Source of the DNA: Staphylococcus epidermidis
GTDB taxonomy: Bacteria; Bacillota; Bacilli; Staphylococcales; Staphylococcaceae
Assembly (NCBI RefSeq): GCF_006742205.1
Contig: NZ_AP019721.1
Span: 806,001 to 870,000 of the forward strand
Direction: 5' to 3'
Length of the DNA stretch: 64,000 bases
Made by a program: the position numbers and the translations under genes. How positions within the stretch are numbered: position 1 is the stretch's first letter; each line of letters opens with the position of its first letter. Under the pieces are notes generated by a model. The model saw only the letters and a program-made list of their open reading frames with translations. It made no database searches and had not been told where the DNA came from. Below, piece after piece: positions 51,437 through 63,839 of this stretch.

Positions 51437-52006
51437 TTAAAAAGTTTTTTCGTATTTTTCTATTAAATTTTCAAATTGTAAAGTAATAGCAATATCGTCT
51501 AAGCCATGGATTAATTTATTTTTCCAGGTTTCATCTATATCAAAATGAAAAGACTGAGACACCGTAGACACTGTTTGATTAGGTAAATCAACAGTTATTT
51601 CATCAAATTGAGCTAAATGTTCTCTTTCTTTCTGATTTAAACATATAGGTAACATTGCGTTTTTAGTACAATTCATGTAAAAGATGTCACTAAAACTTCC
51701 TGCAATAATAATGTTAAAACCATAATCTTTTAAGGCCCACGCTGCATGCTCACGGCTAGAACCACAACCAAAGTTATCTCCAGTAATTAGAATTGACGCA
51801 CCATGATATTTTGGTTTATTAGGATTAAAATCAGGATTATCACTACCATCAGGTAAGTAACGCCATTCATCAAAAGCAAAAGGTCCAAAGCCTGATTTAG
51901 AGACCCGCTTAAGATGCACTTTGGGAATGATTTGGTCAGTATCTATATTGTCATAAAAAAGGGGGACAGTTTTTCCGGTATATATAGTGATTGGTTTGAT
52001 TTCCAA
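51437..52006 (-). CDS. leuD: 3-isopropylmalate dehydratase small subunit
   Basis: Swivelling domain of isopropylmalate isomerase, which acts with LeuC. The 189-residue protein carries the [10 protein letters not shown] motif and [13 protein letters not shown]. The start is TTG at 52006, immediately next to the leuC stop codon (TAATTG) and preceded by AAAGGTGG; the next in-frame ATG would delete conserved residues. Translation is probably coupled to leuC. Confidence 0.95.
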   Translation of the reverse strand: MEIKPITIYTGKTVPLFYDNIDTDQIIPKVHLKRVSKSGFGPFAFDEWRYLPDGSDNPDFNPNKPKYHGASILITGDNFGCGSSREHAAWALKDYGFNIIIAGSFSDIFYMNCTKNAMLPICLNQKEREHLAQFDEITVDLPNQTVSTVSQSFHFDIDETWKNKLIHGLDDIAITLQFENLIEKYEKTF

Positions 52007-53377
52007 TTATACTACCACCTTTCTAACATCAATGAATTTACCATTAATCGCAGCAGCAGCAGCCATAGCAGGGGATACCAAATGTGTACGAGCGCCTTTG
52101 CCTTGTCTTCCTTCAAAATTGCGATTACTCGTGGATGCACAATGTACTCCTTCAGGAACTTGATCTGGATTCATACCTAAGCACATAGAACATCCTGGTT
52201 CACGCCACTCAAATCCAGCATCTTTAAATAATTTATCTAGTCCCAGAGCTTCAGCTTCCTTCTTAACAGTTCTTGAACCCGGAACCACAATAGCAGTAAT
52301 ATTTGGATGAACTTGTTGTCCTTTAATAATATGACTTGCTTCAATAAGATCAGATAATCTTGCATTCGTGCATGAACCTAAAAAAACATAACCTAATTTT
52401 ATATCTTCGGCTTTTTGACCTGGGTGAAGTCCCATATAGTCATAAGCACGTTGGTCATTTGCATTTTTAATTTCTGGGAATGGATTACTAAAACTAACTC
52501 CCATTTCTGGGTTAGTTCCCCAAGTTACTTGAGGTTCTAAATTTGTTACATCAAGTTCAATAACTTTATCAAAATAGGCATCATCATCAGAATAAAGTTC
52601 TTTCCACCACGCCATAGAACTATCAAAATCAGTAGCATAAGGACGACCTTTTACGTAACTAAAGGTTGTTTCATCAGGTTGCATTAAACCATACTTTGCT
52701 CCTGCTTCAATAGCCATATTACAAATCGTCATACGTGCTTCCATGGATAAATTTTTTATAGTTTCTCCTGTAAATTCAAGAGCATAACCAGTACCGAAAT
52801 CTACACCATATTGATTGATTAAATATAAAATAATGTCTTTAGCATAAACTCCAGCTGGTAAAGAACCATTTATATTAATTTTCAAATTTTTAGGTTTTGT
52901 TTGCCATAATGTTTGTGTGGCAAATACATGTTCAACCTCGCTTGTTCCTATCCCAAATGCGATAGCACCAAATGCGCCATGTGTAGCAGTATGTGAATCT
53001 CCACATACAATAGTTTTTCCTGGTTGAGTTAATCCAGTTTCTGGTCCAACCATATGCACAATACCTTGTTCGTCAGAACCCATATCAAAAATATGTACAC
53101 CAAAGTCCTTAGCATTTTGTTGTAAAGTTGTAATTTGTTTATTAGCAATTTCATCTTTTATATTAAAAATATCAATTGTGGGAACGTTATGATCTAAAGT
53201 TGCAAAGGTTAGATCAGGTCTTCTAAGTTTACGATTTTGTATTCTAAGTCCTTCAAACGCTTGAGGAGAAGTGACTTCATGAATGAGATGTAAATCAATG
53301 TATAATAATTGTGGTTCACCTTCTTTTCCATGAAGCACATGTTTTTTCCATACTTTATCAAACAGTGTTTGACCCAT
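52007..53377 (-). CDS. leuC: 3-isopropylmalate dehydratase large subunit
   Basis: 4Fe-4S aconitase-family enzyme that interconverts 2- and 3-isopropylmalate with LeuD. The 456-residue protein has the three cluster cysteines in LGSCTNARL and [10 protein letters not shown], and [31 protein letters not shown] precedes the ATG. It lies 15 nt after leuB. Confidence 0.96.
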   Translation of the reverse strand: MGQTLFDKVWKKHVLHGKEGEPQLLYIDLHLIHEVTSPQAFEGLRIQNRKLRRPDLTFATLDHNVPTIDIFNIKDEIANKQITTLQQNAKDFGVHIFDMGSDEQGIVHMVGPETGLTQPGKTIVCGDSHTATHGAFGAIAFGIGTSEVEHVFATQTLWQTKPKNLKININGSLPAGVYAKDIILYLINQYGVDFGTGYALEFTGETIKNLSMEARMTICNMAIEAGAKYGLMQPDETTFSYVKGRPYATDFDSSMAWWKELYSDDDAYFDKVIELDVTNLEPQVTWGTNPEMGVSFSNPFPEIKNANDQRAYDYMGLHPGQKAEDIKLGYVFLGSCTNARLSDLIEASHIIKGQQVHPNITAIVVPGSRTVKKEAEALGLDKLFKDAGFEWREPGCSMCLGMNPDQVPEGVHCASTSNRNFEGRQGKGARTHLVSPAMAAAAAINGKFIDVRKVVV

Positions 53378-53392
53378 AATTTTCTCCTCCTC

Positions 53393-54436
53393 TTATAGAT
53401 ATTTTTCTTTAAGCAATTTAAAAATTTCTGAAGTTCGATATTGTCCACCTAAATCTGCAGTTGTCTTATTAGATTGAATAAACGAGTAAACAATTGACTC
53501 AAGTTCGTTAGCAGCATCATTTTGATTTAAACTTTCTCTTAAGCAAAGTGCTAAAGATAGAACCATACCAAATGGATTCGCTTTATCTTCATTAGCTATA
53601 TCTGGTGCTGAACCATGAATTGGTTCATAAAGACGTGTACCTGTTTGACCAAAACTAGCTGATGGAGAAAGACCTAGAGAGCCTGGTATAACAGATGCTT
53701 CATCACTTAAAATATCTCCGAAAAGATTCTCTGTTACAATCACATCAAATTTCGTAGGTTGGGTGATCAGATGCATGCTACAAGCATCAACTAGCATATG
53801 ATTAACTTCTACTTCTGGATAATCCTTTTTTACATCGTTTACTATTTGTCGCCATAACTTACTAGAGGATAGAACGTTTTCCTTATCAACAGAAGTTAAT
53901 TTTTTACGTCTATGATTTGCAAGATTAAAAGCGATTCTCACAATACGTTCAATTTCTTGACTTGAATATTTTAATGAGTCTAAAGCTTCGGTTTTTTTAA
54001 CATAGCTTGGTTCACCAAAATAAATCCCGCTCGTTAATTCTCTTACTATAACTAAATCTGTGCCTTCTACAATATCTTGTTTTAGTGGTGAAAGATGACT
54101 AGCCCCTTTAGTTACAAATGTAGGTCGAATATTAGCAAATAAATTTAAGGATTTTCTCAGTTTTAACAAACCGTGTTCTGGACGATTATTTGGGTCTGTC
54201 CATTTAGGCCCTCCAATCGCGCCTAATAAAATAGCATCTGCATTTTTACATGATTGTAATGTTTCGTTAGTTAAAGGTGTACCATAATAATCTATTGAAA
54301 CACCTCCAAAATGATGACTTTCCAAATGGTATTCAAAATGATATTTTTCACTTATTAATTTTAAAAGTTCTAATGTACCAGATAGAATCTCTGGTCCTAT
54401 ACCATCTCCAGGTAAGGCAACTATTTTATAACTCAT
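53393..54436 (-). CDS. leuB: 3-isopropylmalate dehydrogenase
   Basis: NAD-dependent oxidative decarboxylation to 2-oxoisocaproate, the leucine keto acid. The 347-residue protein has [11 protein letters not shown] at the N-terminus, the Arg-rich substrate loop [10 protein letters not shown] and [12 protein letters not shown] for metal binding. It overlaps leuA by 4 nt (ATGA). Confidence 0.96.
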   Translation of the reverse strand: MSYKIVALPGDGIGPEILSGTLELLKLISEKYHFEYHLESHHFGGVSIDYYGTPLTNETLQSCKNADAILLGAIGGPKWTDPNNRPEHGLLKLRKSLNLFANIRPTFVTKGASHLSPLKQDIVEGTDLVIVRELTSGIYFGEPSYVKKTEALDSLKYSSQEIERIVRIAFNLANHRRKKLTSVDKENVLSSSKLWRQIVNDVKKDYPEVEVNHMLVDACSMHLITQPTKFDVIVTENLFGDILSDEASVIPGSLGLSPSASFGQTGTRLYEPIHGSAPDIANEDKANPFGMVLSLALCLRESLNQNDAANELESIVYSFIQSNKTTADLGGQYRTSEIFKLLKEKYL

Positions 54437-55968
54437 GTACGTATACCTTCTTTCAACTCATATTCTGAAATATATTTAGCATGAGCATCGATATATGCTT
54501 TACATGAAGCTTTTAATATATCGTGGTCTATACCTATGCCTGTCACTTCAATATGATTAATAATGATTCGTACATGTACTTCTGCTTGAGCATCAGTACC
54601 TTCTGTTACAGAATCAATACGATAATCAATTAATTCTGCGTCTTTCTTGAAAATTCGGTCAACAGCATTATAAATTGCAACAATTGAACCCGTTCCAATA
54701 CTTGAATCTTGTTTAACTTGTCCGTTTCTTTCCTTTATAACTACTACTGCACTTTGTAGACCTTTAGATACGTATTGAAGTTGTAAGTTATCAAGTTGAA
54801 AAATAGCATTGTGTTCATGTTCGGAGCCATGTATAATCGCATGAATATCTCTATCGGATACATTTTTTTTCTTATCGGCAATTTCTTTAAATTGTTTAAA
54901 TAATGTAACTTGATCTTCCAATTTAATTTCATATCCCAGAGCTTTAAGCTTTTCGGCAAATGCATGTTTACCTGACAATTTACCTAGTGGCAATTCTGTT
55001 GTATTCACACCTACAAGTTGAGGTGTCATGATTTCATAGGTTTCACGATGTTTAAGGACACCGTCTTGGTGAATTCCGGATTCATGACTAAATGCATTTT
55101 GACCGACTATAGCTTTATTTCTAGGTACACGGATACCAGCATATCTTGAAATTAAGTCAGATGTTTTCTTAGTTTCTTCAAGGTTAATTTGAGATTCAAG
55201 ACCATAGTGGTCCTTCCTTACATATAAAGCCAAAGCGACTTCTTCAAGTGAGGCATTTCCTGCTCTTTCACCAATACCGTTCACGGTACCTTCAATACGT
55301 CTAGCTCCACCTTCAATAGCTGCTAAACTATTAGCAACTGCCATTCCGAGATCATCATGACAATGTGCACTAAAGATAATTTTAGAATTTGACTTAACGG
55401 CCTGTGTTAATTGTTTAAAAATTTCGCCATACTCTGTAGGATAACTAAATCCAACTGTATCAGGGATGTTGATAATTGTGGCTCCTGCGTTAATCGCAGT
55501 TTGAACACATTCAATTAAAAATGGAATTTCAGTTCTTGTTGCATCCTCTGGAGAGAATTGTACGACTTCAAAAAATTGTTTTGCATAAGAAACGTGTTCT
55601 TTTATTGATGTTAAAACTTCATCTTGAGTCATTTTTAATTTATGTTCTAAATGAATAGGGGAGGTTGCAATGAATACATGTACTTGAGGTTTTACAGCTT
55701 CTTTAGTGGCTTCATATACAGCATCAATATCAGATTTTTTACATCTAGCTAAACCACACACTGCTGTTGTAGTCAAAGTTTTAGCTATAGCTTCTACTGA
55801 TTTAAAGCTACCAGTACTAGAAGCAGGAAAACCTGCTTCTAGTACATCTACTCCCCATTTTTCTAGTTGCTTGGCAATTTTTAATCTTTCATCAAAAGTA
55901 AAATTGACTCCTGGCGTTTGTTCACCATCTCTAAGTGTTGTATCAAAAATTTGAATATGTTCTTCCAT
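54433..55968 (-). CDS. leuA: 2-isopropylmalate synthase
   Basis: Condenses acetyl-CoA and 2-oxoisovalerate, the committed step to leucine. With the ATG at 55968 after AGGGGTG the protein has 511 residues; an ATG at 56001 lies inside the end of ilvC and is rejected. The TIM barrel shows [14 protein letters not shown] and HCHDDLGMA with the metal histidines, followed by the C-terminal LeuA allosteric domain (about residues 390-511) that senses leucine. Confidence 0.96.
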   Translation of the reverse strand: MEEHIQIFDTTLRDGEQTPGVNFTFDERLKIAKQLEKWGVDVLEAGFPASSTGSFKSVEAIAKTLTTTAVCGLARCKKSDIDAVYEATKEAVKPQVHVFIATSPIHLEHKLKMTQDEVLTSIKEHVSYAKQFFEVVQFSPEDATRTEIPFLIECVQTAINAGATIINIPDTVGFSYPTEYGEIFKQLTQAVKSNSKIIFSAHCHDDLGMAVANSLAAIEGGARRIEGTVNGIGERAGNASLEEVALALYVRKDHYGLESQINLEETKKTSDLISRYAGIRVPRNKAIVGQNAFSHESGIHQDGVLKHRETYEIMTPQLVGVNTTELPLGKLSGKHAFAEKLKALGYEIKLEDQVTLFKQFKEIADKKKNVSDRDIHAIIHGSEHEHNAIFQLDNLQLQYVSKGLQSAVVVIKERNGQVKQDSSIGTGSIVAIYNAVDRIFKKDAELIDYRIDSVTEGTDAQAEVHVRIIINHIEVTGIGIDHDILKASCKAYIDAHAKYISEYELKEGIRT

Positions 55969-55990
55969 TAAAAACACCCCTCTACTGTTG

Positions 55991-57111
<1,121 letters not shown>

Positions 57112-57345
57112 TTATTCACTTTTAACACTTAGTACATTTACTTGTTGTGATAGTTTTTTAAGAACAATTTTAAAAGTATCATCATCTTTAATATTGACTT
57201 TAAGTTTCATATTAGAAATTCCTTCTTTGTCTGAATGTTTAACATGAAGTTCATCAATATTACATTGTAAGCGAACGAAGGCGCTAGTAATTCTGTTCAA
57301 AGTACTCACTTGATCAACTAATGTAAAATGAATTGTTCGTTCCAT
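57112..57345 (-). CDS. ilvN: Acetolactate synthase small (regulatory) subunit
   Basis: A 77-residue protein consisting of little more than one ACT domain (RTIHFTLVDQVSTLNRITSAF...), shorter than the roughly 160-residue enterobacterial type but near the staphylococcal length. It modulates IlvB activity in response to valine. The ATG overlaps the ilvB stop by one base (TAATG), so the two are coupled. Confidence 0.9.
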   Translation of the reverse strand: MERTIHFTLVDQVSTLNRITSAFVRLQCNIDELHVKHSDKEGISNMKLKVNIKDDDTFKIVLKKLSQQVNVLSVKSE

Positions 57346-59087
57346 TAGTAACCCTCCATTTCATGATTTGATTTGCCACTAGGTACCATTGGATTAACTG
57401 GTTCTATAGGTGAGATTCTAACTTCAATGAGTGCCGGTCCATGATATGCAAATGCTTCATCAATTGAAGATTCTAATTTATCTGGAGAATCTATCAAGAA
57501 TCCCTTAATACCATATGCTTCCGCCATTTTCATAAAATCAGGTTGATCGTTAAATACAGAATGAGAAAATCGTTTATTAAAGAATTTATCTTGCCATTGT
57601 TTTACCATACCTAAAGTTCCGTTATTAATAAGTACTATTTTGACATTAAGTCCATATTCTGGAAGTAAAGCCATTTCTTGGTTCGTCATTTGAAAACCGC
57701 CATCTCCTACAAAACATACAACTGTTTTCTCAGGTTCAGCTAATTGTGCTCCTATTGCTGATGGAATTCCAAATCCCATAGTACCTAAACCACCACTTGT
57801 TACCCATTGTCCATAATTTTTAAATGGATAGAATTGTGCTGTCCACATTTGGTGTTGGCCTACGTCAGTTGTAACAATTGCATTTCCATTGGTAACTTTG
57901 CCAATATATTCAATCGCTTTTTGTGGTTTGCAAAAGTTTTTATCATTTTCATCATATTTAAATGGATAGTTACTTTTGTTATTAATACAATAATCGTTCC
58001 ATTCTTCGTGGGAGGATGTTAAAACTTGCTCATGGCATAAGTTCTCAAGCACAAGCTTGCAATCAGCGACTATACCTAAATCTGTATTAATAACTTTATT
58101 TATTTCAGAAGGGTCGATATCTACATGTACAACCTTTGCATTTGGTGCGAATGCATCAGGCTTACTTGCAAGACGATCATCGAATCTACTACCTAAATTG
58201 ATAAGTAAATCACAATTTGTTAAAGCCATATTACTTGCATAAGATCCATGCATACCTCCCATACCTAAGAATAAAGGGTGATGATAAGGTACTGCTCCAA
58301 GTCCTAGGAGAGTTGTAACTGTAGGGATTTGATGTCTTGTCACAAATTCTGTTAATAAATGATTAGATTTAGAGTGATTAATACCAGCACCTGCAAGAAT
58401 AAGAGGTTTCTTAGCTTCTTTAATCATATATATTAACTTATTAATATCCTCTTTATTTGGGTTACTATTAACTTCATAACCAGGAATATTAATATCTTTT
58501 GTAAGTTCAACATCAGTTTTAAGCACACCCATATCTTTAGGGAAATCAATCACTACAGGACCTTTTCTTCCAGTGTTCGCTAAATGAAAGGCTTCATGAA
58601 CAATTCTTGGAATGTCTTCAATCTTTTTAACTTGATAATTGTGTTTTGTAATAGGTGTAGTCATCGAGAGTAAATCAGCTTCTTGGAAAGCATCTTTACC
58701 AATACCAGGTGTAGCAACTTGACCAGTAAAAACGACTAGTGGTAAAGAGTCGCTATATGCATCAGTAATACCTGTAATGGCATTTGTTGCACCGGGTCCA
58801 CTTGTCACAACAACGACTCCTGTTTTACCAGAGACACGCGCATATCCTTCAGCAGCATGTGTAGCACCTTGTTCATGACGAGCAAGAATATGTTTGATTT
58901 TCCCGTCATAAAATGTATCGTATAAAGGTAAGACAGCTCCACCGGGATAACCGAAGATAAAATCTACATCTTCCTGCTGAAGTGCTTCAACTAATAATTG
59001 AGAACCACTGCGTGTTATTAAGGGTTGTGATTCCTTTGTTTGATGCACAGAAGGGTGAGGCGAAGCCATTGATTTTTGATTTGACAT
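57345..59087 (-). CDS. ilvB: Acetolactate synthase large subunit
   Basis: Thiamine-diphosphate enzyme forming acetolactate and acetohydroxybutyrate. The likely start is ATG 59087; the ATG at 59096 directly abuts GGAG and is too close. This gives 580 residues. Motifs are FGYPGGAVLPLYD, the catalytic-Glu RHEQGATHAAEG and the ThDP motif VGDGGFQMTNQE. The N-terminal 25 residues are polar and variable. It is 16 nt after ilvD. Confidence 0.95.
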   Translation of the reverse strand: MSNQKSMASPHPSVHQTKESQPLITRSGSQLLVEALQQEDVDFIFGYPGGAVLPLYDTFYDGKIKHILARHEQGATHAAEGYARVSGKTGVVVVTSGPGATNAITGITDAYSDSLPLVVFTGQVATPGIGKDAFQEADLLSMTTPITKHNYQVKKIEDIPRIVHEAFHLANTGRKGPVVIDFPKDMGVLKTDVELTKDINIPGYEVNSNPNKEDINKLIYMIKEAKKPLILAGAGINHSKSNHLLTEFVTRHQIPTVTTLLGLGAVPYHHPLFLGMGGMHGSYASNMALTNCDLLINLGSRFDDRLASKPDAFAPNAKVVHVDIDPSEINKVINTDLGIVADCKLVLENLCHEQVLTSSHEEWNDYCINNKSNYPFKYDENDKNFCKPQKAIEYIGKVTNGNAIVTTDVGQHQMWTAQFYPFKNYGQWVTSGGLGTMGFGIPSAIGAQLAEPEKTVVCFVGDGGFQMTNQEMALLPEYGLNVKIVLINNGTLGMVKQWQDKFFNKRFSHSVFNDQPDFMKMAEAYGIKGFLIDSPDKLESSIDEAFAYHGPALIEVRISPIEPVNPMVPSGKSNHEMEGY

Positions 59088-59103
59088 TTTAATCATCTCC
59101 TAA

Positions 59104-60792
59104 TTAAATAAGGTTTTCCGGAACTTGCATAATACCTCCAGTATTAGCGCTTGTGACTAAACTAGTATATCTAGCTAAGTAGCCTGTTTTAACCTTTGCT
59201 CTGAATGGTTCAAGCTGATTTTTACGGCGATACAGTTCTTCTTCAGATTGATTGACGTTTAGAGTTCTATTGATTAAATCAATCGTAATTTTATCACCAT
59301 CTCTTATTAAGCCAATGGGTCCACCTGAAGCGGCTTCAGGTGAAATATGTCCAACTGCAATACCTCTAGTTGCTCCCGAAAATCTACCGTCCGTAATTAA
59401 TGCAACATCTTTACCTAATCCTCTGCCCACTATGGAAGACGTAGGGGCTAGCATTTCTGGCATTCCAGGACCTCCCTTAGGTCCCTCATATCTAATAACA
59501 ACAACATGTCCTTCTCTTACTGTATGATTATCAATGGCTTCAACAGCTTCATCATGAGAGTTAAAACAAATTGCCTTTCCTGTAAATACTTTAATTGAAG
59601 GATCAACTCCACCGACCTTGATTACCGCTCCTTTAGGTGCGAGGTTTCCGAATAAAACAGATAATCCACCTTGTTTATCATAAGGGTTTTCAAGAGGATG
59701 AATAACATCAAAATTTTTGATGTTTTTACCTTCATTATTTTCTCTCAAGGTTTTACCCGTAACTGTTAATCTATCCGGATGTAAAGTACCATCCTTTTTC
59801 ATCAATTCATTTATAATAGCTGGGACGCCACCTGCTTCATGAACATCGTGCATAGAATAAGAAGAACTAGGTGCAATTTTAGAAAGGTAAGGTGTTTTTT
59901 TAGCAATTTCATTAATACGTTCTAAATCGTAGTCAATACCTGCTTCATTTGCAATTGCAAGAGTATGAAGAACAGTATTAGTAGAACCTCCCATGGCCAT
60001 ATCAAGAGCAAAAGCATCATCAATTGCATCTTGTGTGATAATATCGCGAGGTTTAATATCATTTTTAATATTTTCAACCAACCTGAATGCAGCTTGTCTA
60101 ATCATTTCACGACGTTGGTCACTCACAGCTAGAGCTGTACCATTATATGGTAGGGCTAAACCTAAAACTTCCATTAAACAGTTCATTGAGTTTGCGGTAA
60201 ACATACCGGCGCACGAACCACATGTAGGACAAGCGTTTTGCTCCATGTCTAAAAATGCTTCTTTTGAGATTGTTCCTTCTTTAAAAGCTCCAACCGCTTC
60301 AAACATTGAAGATAATGTCAATGCCTTACCTTGAGCGGAAAGACCAGCTTTCATTGGGCCTCCTGAGCAAAAGATAGCTGGTACATTTGTTCTAACAGCT
60401 GCGAGTAACATTCCTGGCGTAATTTTATCGCAATTAGGAATGTAAAAAACACCATCAAACCAATGAGCGTTAATAACTGTTTCAGCTGCATCTGCGATAA
60501 TTTCTCTTGAAGGTAAGGAATATCTCATGCCAATATGTCCCATAGCGATTCCATCGTCAACACCAATAGTATTAAATTCGAATGGGATAGCACCTGCTTC
60601 TCTAATAGCTTCCTTTGCGATGTCTGCTAATTCTCTTAAATGAACGTGCCCAGGAACAATATCAATATAAGAGTTACAAATTGCTACGAAAGGTTTATTC
60701 ATATCTGTAGGTTGTTTAAGAGCGCCAGTCGCATGTAAAAGACTTCTTGCAGGAGCTTGGTGATCTCCTTTTTTGATCATATCACTTCGCAT
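59104..60792 (-). CDS. ilvD: Dihydroxy-acid dehydratase
   Basis: Fe-S enzyme that dehydrates dihydroxy acids to the keto acids of valine and isoleucine. With the ATG at 60792 ([20 protein letters not shown]) the protein has 562 residues, the staphylococcal length; the open frame to 60954 crosses the attenuator terminator and is not coding. Cluster cysteines are in [16 protein letters not shown] and [23 protein letters not shown] precedes the ATG. It is the first structural gene of the operon. Confidence 0.96.
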   Translation of the reverse strand: MRSDMIKKGDHQAPARSLLHATGALKQPTDMNKPFVAICNSYIDIVPGHVHLRELADIAKEAIREAGAIPFEFNTIGVDDGIAMGHIGMRYSLPSREIIADAAETVINAHWFDGVFYIPNCDKITPGMLLAAVRTNVPAIFCSGGPMKAGLSAQGKALTLSSMFEAVGAFKEGTISKEAFLDMEQNACPTCGSCAGMFTANSMNCLMEVLGLALPYNGTALAVSDQRREMIRQAAFRLVENIKNDIKPRDIITQDAIDDAFALDMAMGGSTNTVLHTLAIANEAGIDYDLERINEIAKKTPYLSKIAPSSSYSMHDVHEAGGVPAIINELMKKDGTLHPDRLTVTGKTLRENNEGKNIKNFDVIHPLENPYDKQGGLSVLFGNLAPKGAVIKVGGVDPSIKVFTGKAICFNSHDEAVEAIDNHTVREGHVVVIRYEGPKGGPGMPEMLAPTSSIVGRGLGKDVALITDGRFSGATRGIAVGHISPEAASGGPIGLIRDGDKITIDLINRTLNVNQSEEELYRRKNQLEPFRAKVKTGYLARYTSLVTSANTGGIMQVPENLI

Positions 60793-60820
60793 ATATCGTT
60801 CCCCCATATAATTATTTAGA

Positions 60821-60865
60821 AAATAAAAAAACGTCCCAATGAATATTGGGACGTTATTAAGTCCC
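60821..60865 (-). terminator. Attenuator terminator of the ilv-leu leader
   Basis: On the minus strand AACGTCCCAAT pairs perfectly with ATTGGGACGTT (60830-60855), followed by a T-rich tail (60821-60830). GGGAC at 60861-60865, just before it, can compete for the GTCCC of its first arm. It stands 29 nt ahead of the ilvD start. Confidence 0.9.
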
Positions 60866-60925
60866 ATCCAACTAGAAATAGGACTTAAACATTTAGAAGT
60901 TAAAACTTTTCTAAAGTTCGAGTCC

Positions 60926-60994
60926 TTACGAGTATAATAAAATGATAATAGCATGTTGAGTTGTTGGTAGGTCTAGCGTAGATAGATAAGTCAT
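60926..60994 (-). CDS. ilv-leu leader peptide
   Basis: A 22-codon ORF with ATG at 60994 after GAAAGGAG. It has five Leu and three consecutive Ile (…HAIIILLYS). The branched-chain codons cluster at its end, right before segment AGGACT (60921-60926) that can pair with AGTCCT (60880-60885), which in turn competes with GGACTT (60859-60864). Ribosome stalling at scarce leucyl-tRNA would shift the folding away from the terminator. A leucine-rich attenuator peptide is described for the S. aureus ilv-leu operon; this appears to be its counterpart. Confidence 0.85.
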   Translation of the reverse strand: MTYLSTLDLPTTQHAIIILLYS

Positions 60995-61066
60995 TTTATT
61001 ATACTCCTTTCGTTGAATGGTCATTTATTCTTAATAGTTTGAATTGTTTTAAAATTTGATAAATTC

Positions 61067-61095
61067 AATTTACTACATGTGGTGAATTGTGTCAA
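61067..61095 (-). promoter_or_regulatory. Promoter of the ilv-leu operon
   Basis: Minus strand TTGACA (61090-61095), 17-bp spacer, TAAATT (61067-61072). It is 73 nt ahead of the leader-peptide ATG. The -10 is weak (4 of 6), consistent with a regulated promoter. Confidence 0.6.
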
Positions 61096-61107
61096 TAATA
61101 AATTTAG

Positions 61108-61122
61108 AATTTTCTAAAAATT
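61108..61122. promoter_or_regulatory. CodY-binding box upstream of the ilv-leu promoter
   Basis: AATTTTCTAAAAATT matches the palindromic CodY consensus AATTTTCWGAAAATT at 14 of 15 positions. It lies 12 bp upstream of the -35. CodY responds to branched-chain amino acids and GTP, so it fits this operon. Confidence 0.78.
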
Positions 61123-61270
61123 TATAGAGGACAAGCTTAAATATTTTACGAAGAAATTTGAATTAAAATTTGTTACAATGAATAAGTTAATAAACCATGT
61201 AGAAATGTTTATATATCTTTAAATATAGAGATAATTTGATTTTAAATAATCATATATAGGAGAGTAAAAA

Positions 61271-61732
61271 TTGATAACTATTCACAATTTAAATGAAATG
61301 GATAAATTTGCTCAAATACTTGTAAAACATTTAAGTGCTAAGGACTTGATTTTATTAAATGGTGACCTAGGAGCAGGGAAAACTACATTAACGCAATTTA
61401 TAGGAAAAGCGTTAGGTGTTAAAAGAACGATAAACTCACCAACATTTAATATAATCAAATCTTATACAGGTTCAAGCATACGATTACATCATATGGACTG
61501 TTATCGACTTGAAGGTGAGGAAGATGATTTAGGTTTCGATGAATATTTTGAAGACAATGCTATCATAGTTATAGAGTGGAGTAAATTTATCAAAGATTTC
61601 CTTCCTCCTAATCACTTAACTATTAATATAAGTGTCAAAGATGCGAATGAGAGACAAGTATCCATTGAAACACATGGGCAACATTATGCATTAGTAAAGG
61701 AGGCAATTTTGAATGAACTATCTTCTAATTGA
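61271..61732 (+). CDS. tsaE: tRNA t6A biosynthesis ATPase TsaE
   Basis: P-loop ATPase that supports the TsaB-TsaD threonylcarbamoyl transfer cycle. The 153-residue protein has Walker A NGDLGAGKTTLTQ, the TINSPTFN switch and HMDCYRLE. The start is TTG at 61271 after AGGAGAG. It overlaps tsaB by 20 nt and opens the tsaE-tsaB-rimI-tsaD operon, divergent from ilvD. Confidence 0.95.
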   Translation: MITIHNLNEMDKFAQILVKHLSAKDLILLNGDLGAGKTTLTQFIGKALGVKRTINSPTFNIIKSYTGSSIRLHHMDCYRLEGEEDDLGFDEYFEDNAIIVIEWSKFIKDFLPPNHLTINISVKDANERQVSIETHGQHYALVKEAILNELSSN

Positions 61733-62375
61733 TACGTCAAACCAACCTTTATCAGTAGCTATTATGAAAGATAATGAAGTGATTGCTGAAAAAACAACTG
61801 ATATCAAAAAGAATCATTCAGTGCAACTCATGCCCGAAATAGCAGAAATTCTTACAGAAAGTAAAATAAATAAAACAGAAATAACTGATATCGTGGTAGC
61901 GGAAGGTCCAGGTTCATATACCGGTCTTAGAATAGGGGTTACTGTTGCTAAAACATTAGCGTATGCATTAAACACTAACTTATATGGTGTCTCATCACTT
62001 AAAGCACTTGCTAGCACAGTAAAAGACAGTACGAAGTTGTTAGTACCCATTTTTGATGCTAGAAGAGAAGCAGTTTATGCAGGTGTTTATCAATATCAGG
62101 ACAATGAATTAATAACCATTATTGATGACACTTATATACCTATTTTTGAACTTATTGAAAAACTTCATCAATTAAACCAACCTTATGTGTTTGTAGGATT
62201 TCATATCGAAAAAATAAAACATTTATTAGACAGTGACATCGTAGAACAGTTACCACAAGCTTCAAGTATGAAGCAATTAATCCAAAAACCAGAAAATATA
62301 CATTCATTTACTCCTAAATATCATAAATTATCAGAGGCGGAACGAAATTGGTTAAACCAACAAGAGAACAATTGA
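61713..62375 (+). CDS. tsaB: tRNA t6A biosynthesis protein TsaB
   Basis: Inactive paralogue of TsaD that forms the TsaBD heterodimer. The 220-residue ASKHA-fold protein begins LLIDTSNQPLSVA and has the GPGSYTGLRIGV motif. AAGGAGGC precedes the ATG within tsaE. The stop overlaps the rimI TTG start (TTGA). Confidence 0.95.
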   Translation: MNYLLIDTSNQPLSVAIMKDNEVIAEKTTDIKKNHSVQLMPEIAEILTESKINKTEITDIVVAEGPGSYTGLRIGVTVAKTLAYALNTNLYGVSSLKALASTVKDSTKLLVPIFDARREAVYAGVYQYQDNELITIIDDTYIPIFELIEKLHQLNQPYVFVGFHIEKIKHLLDSDIVEQLPQASSMKQLIQKPENIHSFTPKYHKLSEAERNWLNQQENN

Positions 62376-62809
62376 ATATTAGGAAAATGAGTGTGGAAGA
62401 TGTTCCTAAAGTTTTTGATATAGAAAGAAATAGTTTCTCACACAGTTCGTGGTCAATCGATGCATTTTATCATGAAATAGAAAACAACGAATTTGCTACA
62501 TATTTTGTTATAGAATTTAGTGACAAAATAATTGGATATGTTGGTTTATGGTTAGTCGTTGATCAAGCACAAATTACAACGATAGCTATATCAAAGGCAT
62601 TTAGAGGCTATGGTCTTGGGCAACTTTTACTTAAATATGCAATGAACTATGCACGTTTTTCTTGTGATGTGATGAGTTTAGAAGTAAGAATAGATAATGA
62701 TGTTGCACAACATGTTTATAGGAATTTGGGATTCCAAAATGGTGGAAAAAGAAAGAATTATTATGGAGAAGGCGAGGACGCATTAGTCATGTGGGTGAAT
62801 TTGAAATGA
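62372..62809 (+). CDS. rimI: Ribosomal protein S18 alanine N-acetyltransferase
   Basis: GNAT acetyltransferase for protein N-termini. The likely start is TTG 62372, overlapping the tsaB stop, giving 145 residues; an ATG at 62387 is a possible alternative. The acetyl-CoA loop is [11 protein letters not shown] and the C-terminal VYRNLGF block is typical. The ribosome site is weak (AAGAGAACA), so translation probably depends on coupling. It overlaps tsaD by 4 nt. Confidence 0.92.
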   Translation: MNIRKMSVEDVPKVFDIERNSFSHSSWSIDAFYHEIENNEFATYFVIEFSDKIIGYVGLWLVVDQAQITTIAISKAFRGYGLGQLLLKYAMNYARFSCDVMSLEVRIDNDVAQHVYRNLGFQNGGKRKNYYGEGEDALVMWVNLK

Positions 62810-63828
62810 CAAATAATAAATTAATCTTAGCAATTGAAACAAGTTGTGATGAAACGAGTGTAAGTGTAATAAAGAATGGCACTGAACTTTTATCTAATAC
62901 TGTTTTAAGTCAAATAGATAGTCACAAACGTTTTGGTGGTGTTGTACCTGAAGTTGCTAGTAGACATCATGTTGAAGGAATAACAGCAACTATAGATGAA
63001 TCGTTAGTGAGTGCAAAAGTGAAAATGGAAGACATTGACGCTATTGCAGTAACACAAGGCCCAGGATTAATAGGAGCTTTATTGATTGGTATTAATGCGG
63101 CTAAAGCTTTGGCATTTGCTTATGATAAGCCTATTATTCCAGTACATCATATTGCTGGTCATATTTATGCCAATCACTTAGAACAACCATTAACGTTTCC
63201 ACTAATGTCATTGATTGTATCTGGTGGTCATACTGAACTAGTATATATGAAAAATCATTTAGATTTCGAAGTGATTGGTGAAACGAGAGATGATGCAGTA
63301 GGAGAAGCTTATGATAAAGTTGCTCGAACAATCAATCTTCCTTATCCTGGTGGACCGCATATTGATCGATTAGCAGCTAAAGGTAAAGATGTATATGATT
63401 TTCCAAGAGTTTGGCTCGAAAAAGATAGTTATGATTTTAGTTTTAGTGGTCTTAAAAGTGCTGTAATAAATAAACTGCATAATTTAAGACAGAAAAATAT
63501 TGAAATTGTAGCTGAAGATGTTGCAACGAGTTTCCAAAATAGTGTTGTAGAAGTTTTAACCTATAAAGCTATTCATGCTTGTAAAACTTATAATGTTAAT
63601 CGCTTAATTGTTGCAGGTGGTGTTGCTAGTAATAAAGGATTAAGAAATGCACTAAGTGAAGCATGTAAAAAAGAGGGTATACACCTTACTATTCCAAGTC
63701 CTGTTCTTTGCACTGATAATGCAGCGATGATTGGTGCTGCTGGATATTATTTATATCAAGCTGGTTTGCGTGGCGATTTAGCTTTAAATGGACAAAATAA
63801 TATTGATATTGAAACTTTTTCTGTTTAA
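62806..63828 (+). CDS. tsaD: tRNA N6-adenosine threonylcarbamoyltransferase TsaD
   Basis: Transfers the threonylcarbamoyl group to A37 of tRNAs reading ANN codons. ATG 62806 gives 340 residues, the staphylococcal length; GTG 62791 adds five. ASKHA motifs are [11 protein letters not shown], metal-binding [11 protein letters not shown] and the C-terminal [12 protein letters not shown]. Sua5 at 2657 provides its substrate. Confidence 0.96.
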   Translation: MTNNKLILAIETSCDETSVSVIKNGTELLSNTVLSQIDSHKRFGGVVPEVASRHHVEGITATIDESLVSAKVKMEDIDAIAVTQGPGLIGALLIGINAAKALAFAYDKPIIPVHHIAGHIYANHLEQPLTFPLMSLIVSGGHTELVYMKNHLDFEVIGETRDDAVGEAYDKVARTINLPYPGGPHIDRLAAKGKDVYDFPRVWLEKDSYDFSFSGLKSAVINKLHNLRQKNIEIVAEDVATSFQNSVVEVLTYKAIHACKTYNVNRLIVAGGVASNKGLRNALSEACKKEGIHLTIPSPVLCTDNAAMIGAAGYYLYQAGLRGDLALNGQNNIDIETFSV

Positions 63829-63839
63829 ATAATATTTCA

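Noticed and set aside
60793-60954. 54-residue N-terminal extension of IlvD on the open minus-strand frame
   Set aside because: It crosses the attenuator terminator, has no family counterpart, and the ATG at 60792 gives the standard 562-residue protein.
60793-61070. Leucine T-box riboswitch expected from Bacillus
   Set aside because: No T-box sequence (AGGGTGG-like) or specifier stem is present; a leader peptide and attenuator explain the region.
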